From NCBI RefSeq assembly GCF_037392515.1, contig NC_090291.1, forward strand, positions 19,322,001-19,386,000: a DNA stretch of 64,000 nt, written 5' to 3'. Of this stretch, positions 63,879 through 64,000 are shown piece by piece. Under the pieces are notes generated by a model. The model ran no database searches, was not told the origin of the DNA, and saw only the letters and a list, made by a program, of their open reading frames with translations. Within the stretch, counting starts at the first letter, position 1; every line of letters starts with the position of its first letter. Source of the stretch: Haliotis asinina. Its lineage: Eukaryota; Mollusca; Gastropoda; Lepetellida; Haliotidae. The position numbers and the translations under genes are program-made.

Positions 63879-64000
63879 ATGGGGTAGCCGAGTGGTTAAA
63901 GCGTTCGCTCGTCACGCCGAAGACCCGAGTTCGATTCCCCACATGGCTACAATCTGTTAAGCCAATTTCTGATGTTCCGAGCCGTGACATTGCTGGAATG
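63879..64000 (+). repeat. SINE S1, cut by the window end
   Basis: The best preserved tRNA-like head in the window (GGGTAGCCGAGTGGTTAAAG, GAGTTCGATTCCCCACATGG). The tail runs off the end at GACATTGCTGGAATG. Confidence 0.88.

Noticed and set aside
63879-64000. tRNA gene
   Set aside because: The box A and box B-like words belong to the SINE head; they recur in about sixteen copies with the same non-tRNA tail and no closed cloverleaf.

Overview
The window is animal nuclear DNA, most likely from a gastropod mollusc close to abalone (Haliotis). Genes are split into short exons with GT..AG introns and TATA boxes, and they are spread thinly through AT-rich DNA. Two interspersed repeat families occur dozens of times: a tRNA-headed SINE and a repeat of about 260 bp. 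Both end in the same tail of TGGAATATTGCTNA.., GCGGCGTAAAAC and (ACTC)n. I remember this tail as very common in abalone sequence; that attribution is from memory and was not searched.

The window carries eight secreted-protein genes that I could assemble with consistent splice phases. Four encode serine protease homologs (SPHs) of the trypsin/chymotrypsin fold that have lost the catalytic residues. SPH-A (+, 1158-9824) has a plain protease-like domain. SPH-C (-, 17762-12305) and SPH-B (+, 18176-24089) form a head-to-head pair, each with a six-cysteine clip-like module before the dead protease domain. SPH-D (-, 58619-44325) is a mosaic: signal peptide, clip-like module, TSP1, Thr-rich linker, TSP1, mucin-like linker, dead protease domain.

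Between SPH-B and SPH-D lies a tandem, same-strand array of four two-exon genes (26145-27042, 29522-30535, 34894-36186, 41182-42461). They encode secreted peptides of 87-99 residues with six mature cysteines. All four have a TATA box, an Arg-rich stretch after the signal peptide, a phase-1 intron at the same place and a nearly invariant second exon. I do not recognise the family. It is the best candidate for an undescribed system here.

The 5' end of SPH-D is unusual. Its signal-peptide exon and presumptive promoter lie in a unit of about 1,183 bp repeated three times almost identically (57772-61326). A different signal exon with compatible phase lies at 54312-54228, so an isoform without the clip-like module and first TSP1 is possible.

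The rest is repeats: SINEs, the 260-bp family, a LINE reverse-transcriptase-end fragment, a Kolobok-like DNA transposon with TTAA target duplication, foldback elements, a 59-bp and a 53-bp minisatellite, and many microsatellites. No retrovirus, LTR element, true tRNA, rRNA or CRISPR array was seen. A working reading is a cluster of extracellular defence, reproductive or other secretory genes. Function is inferred only from secretion signals and domain types.
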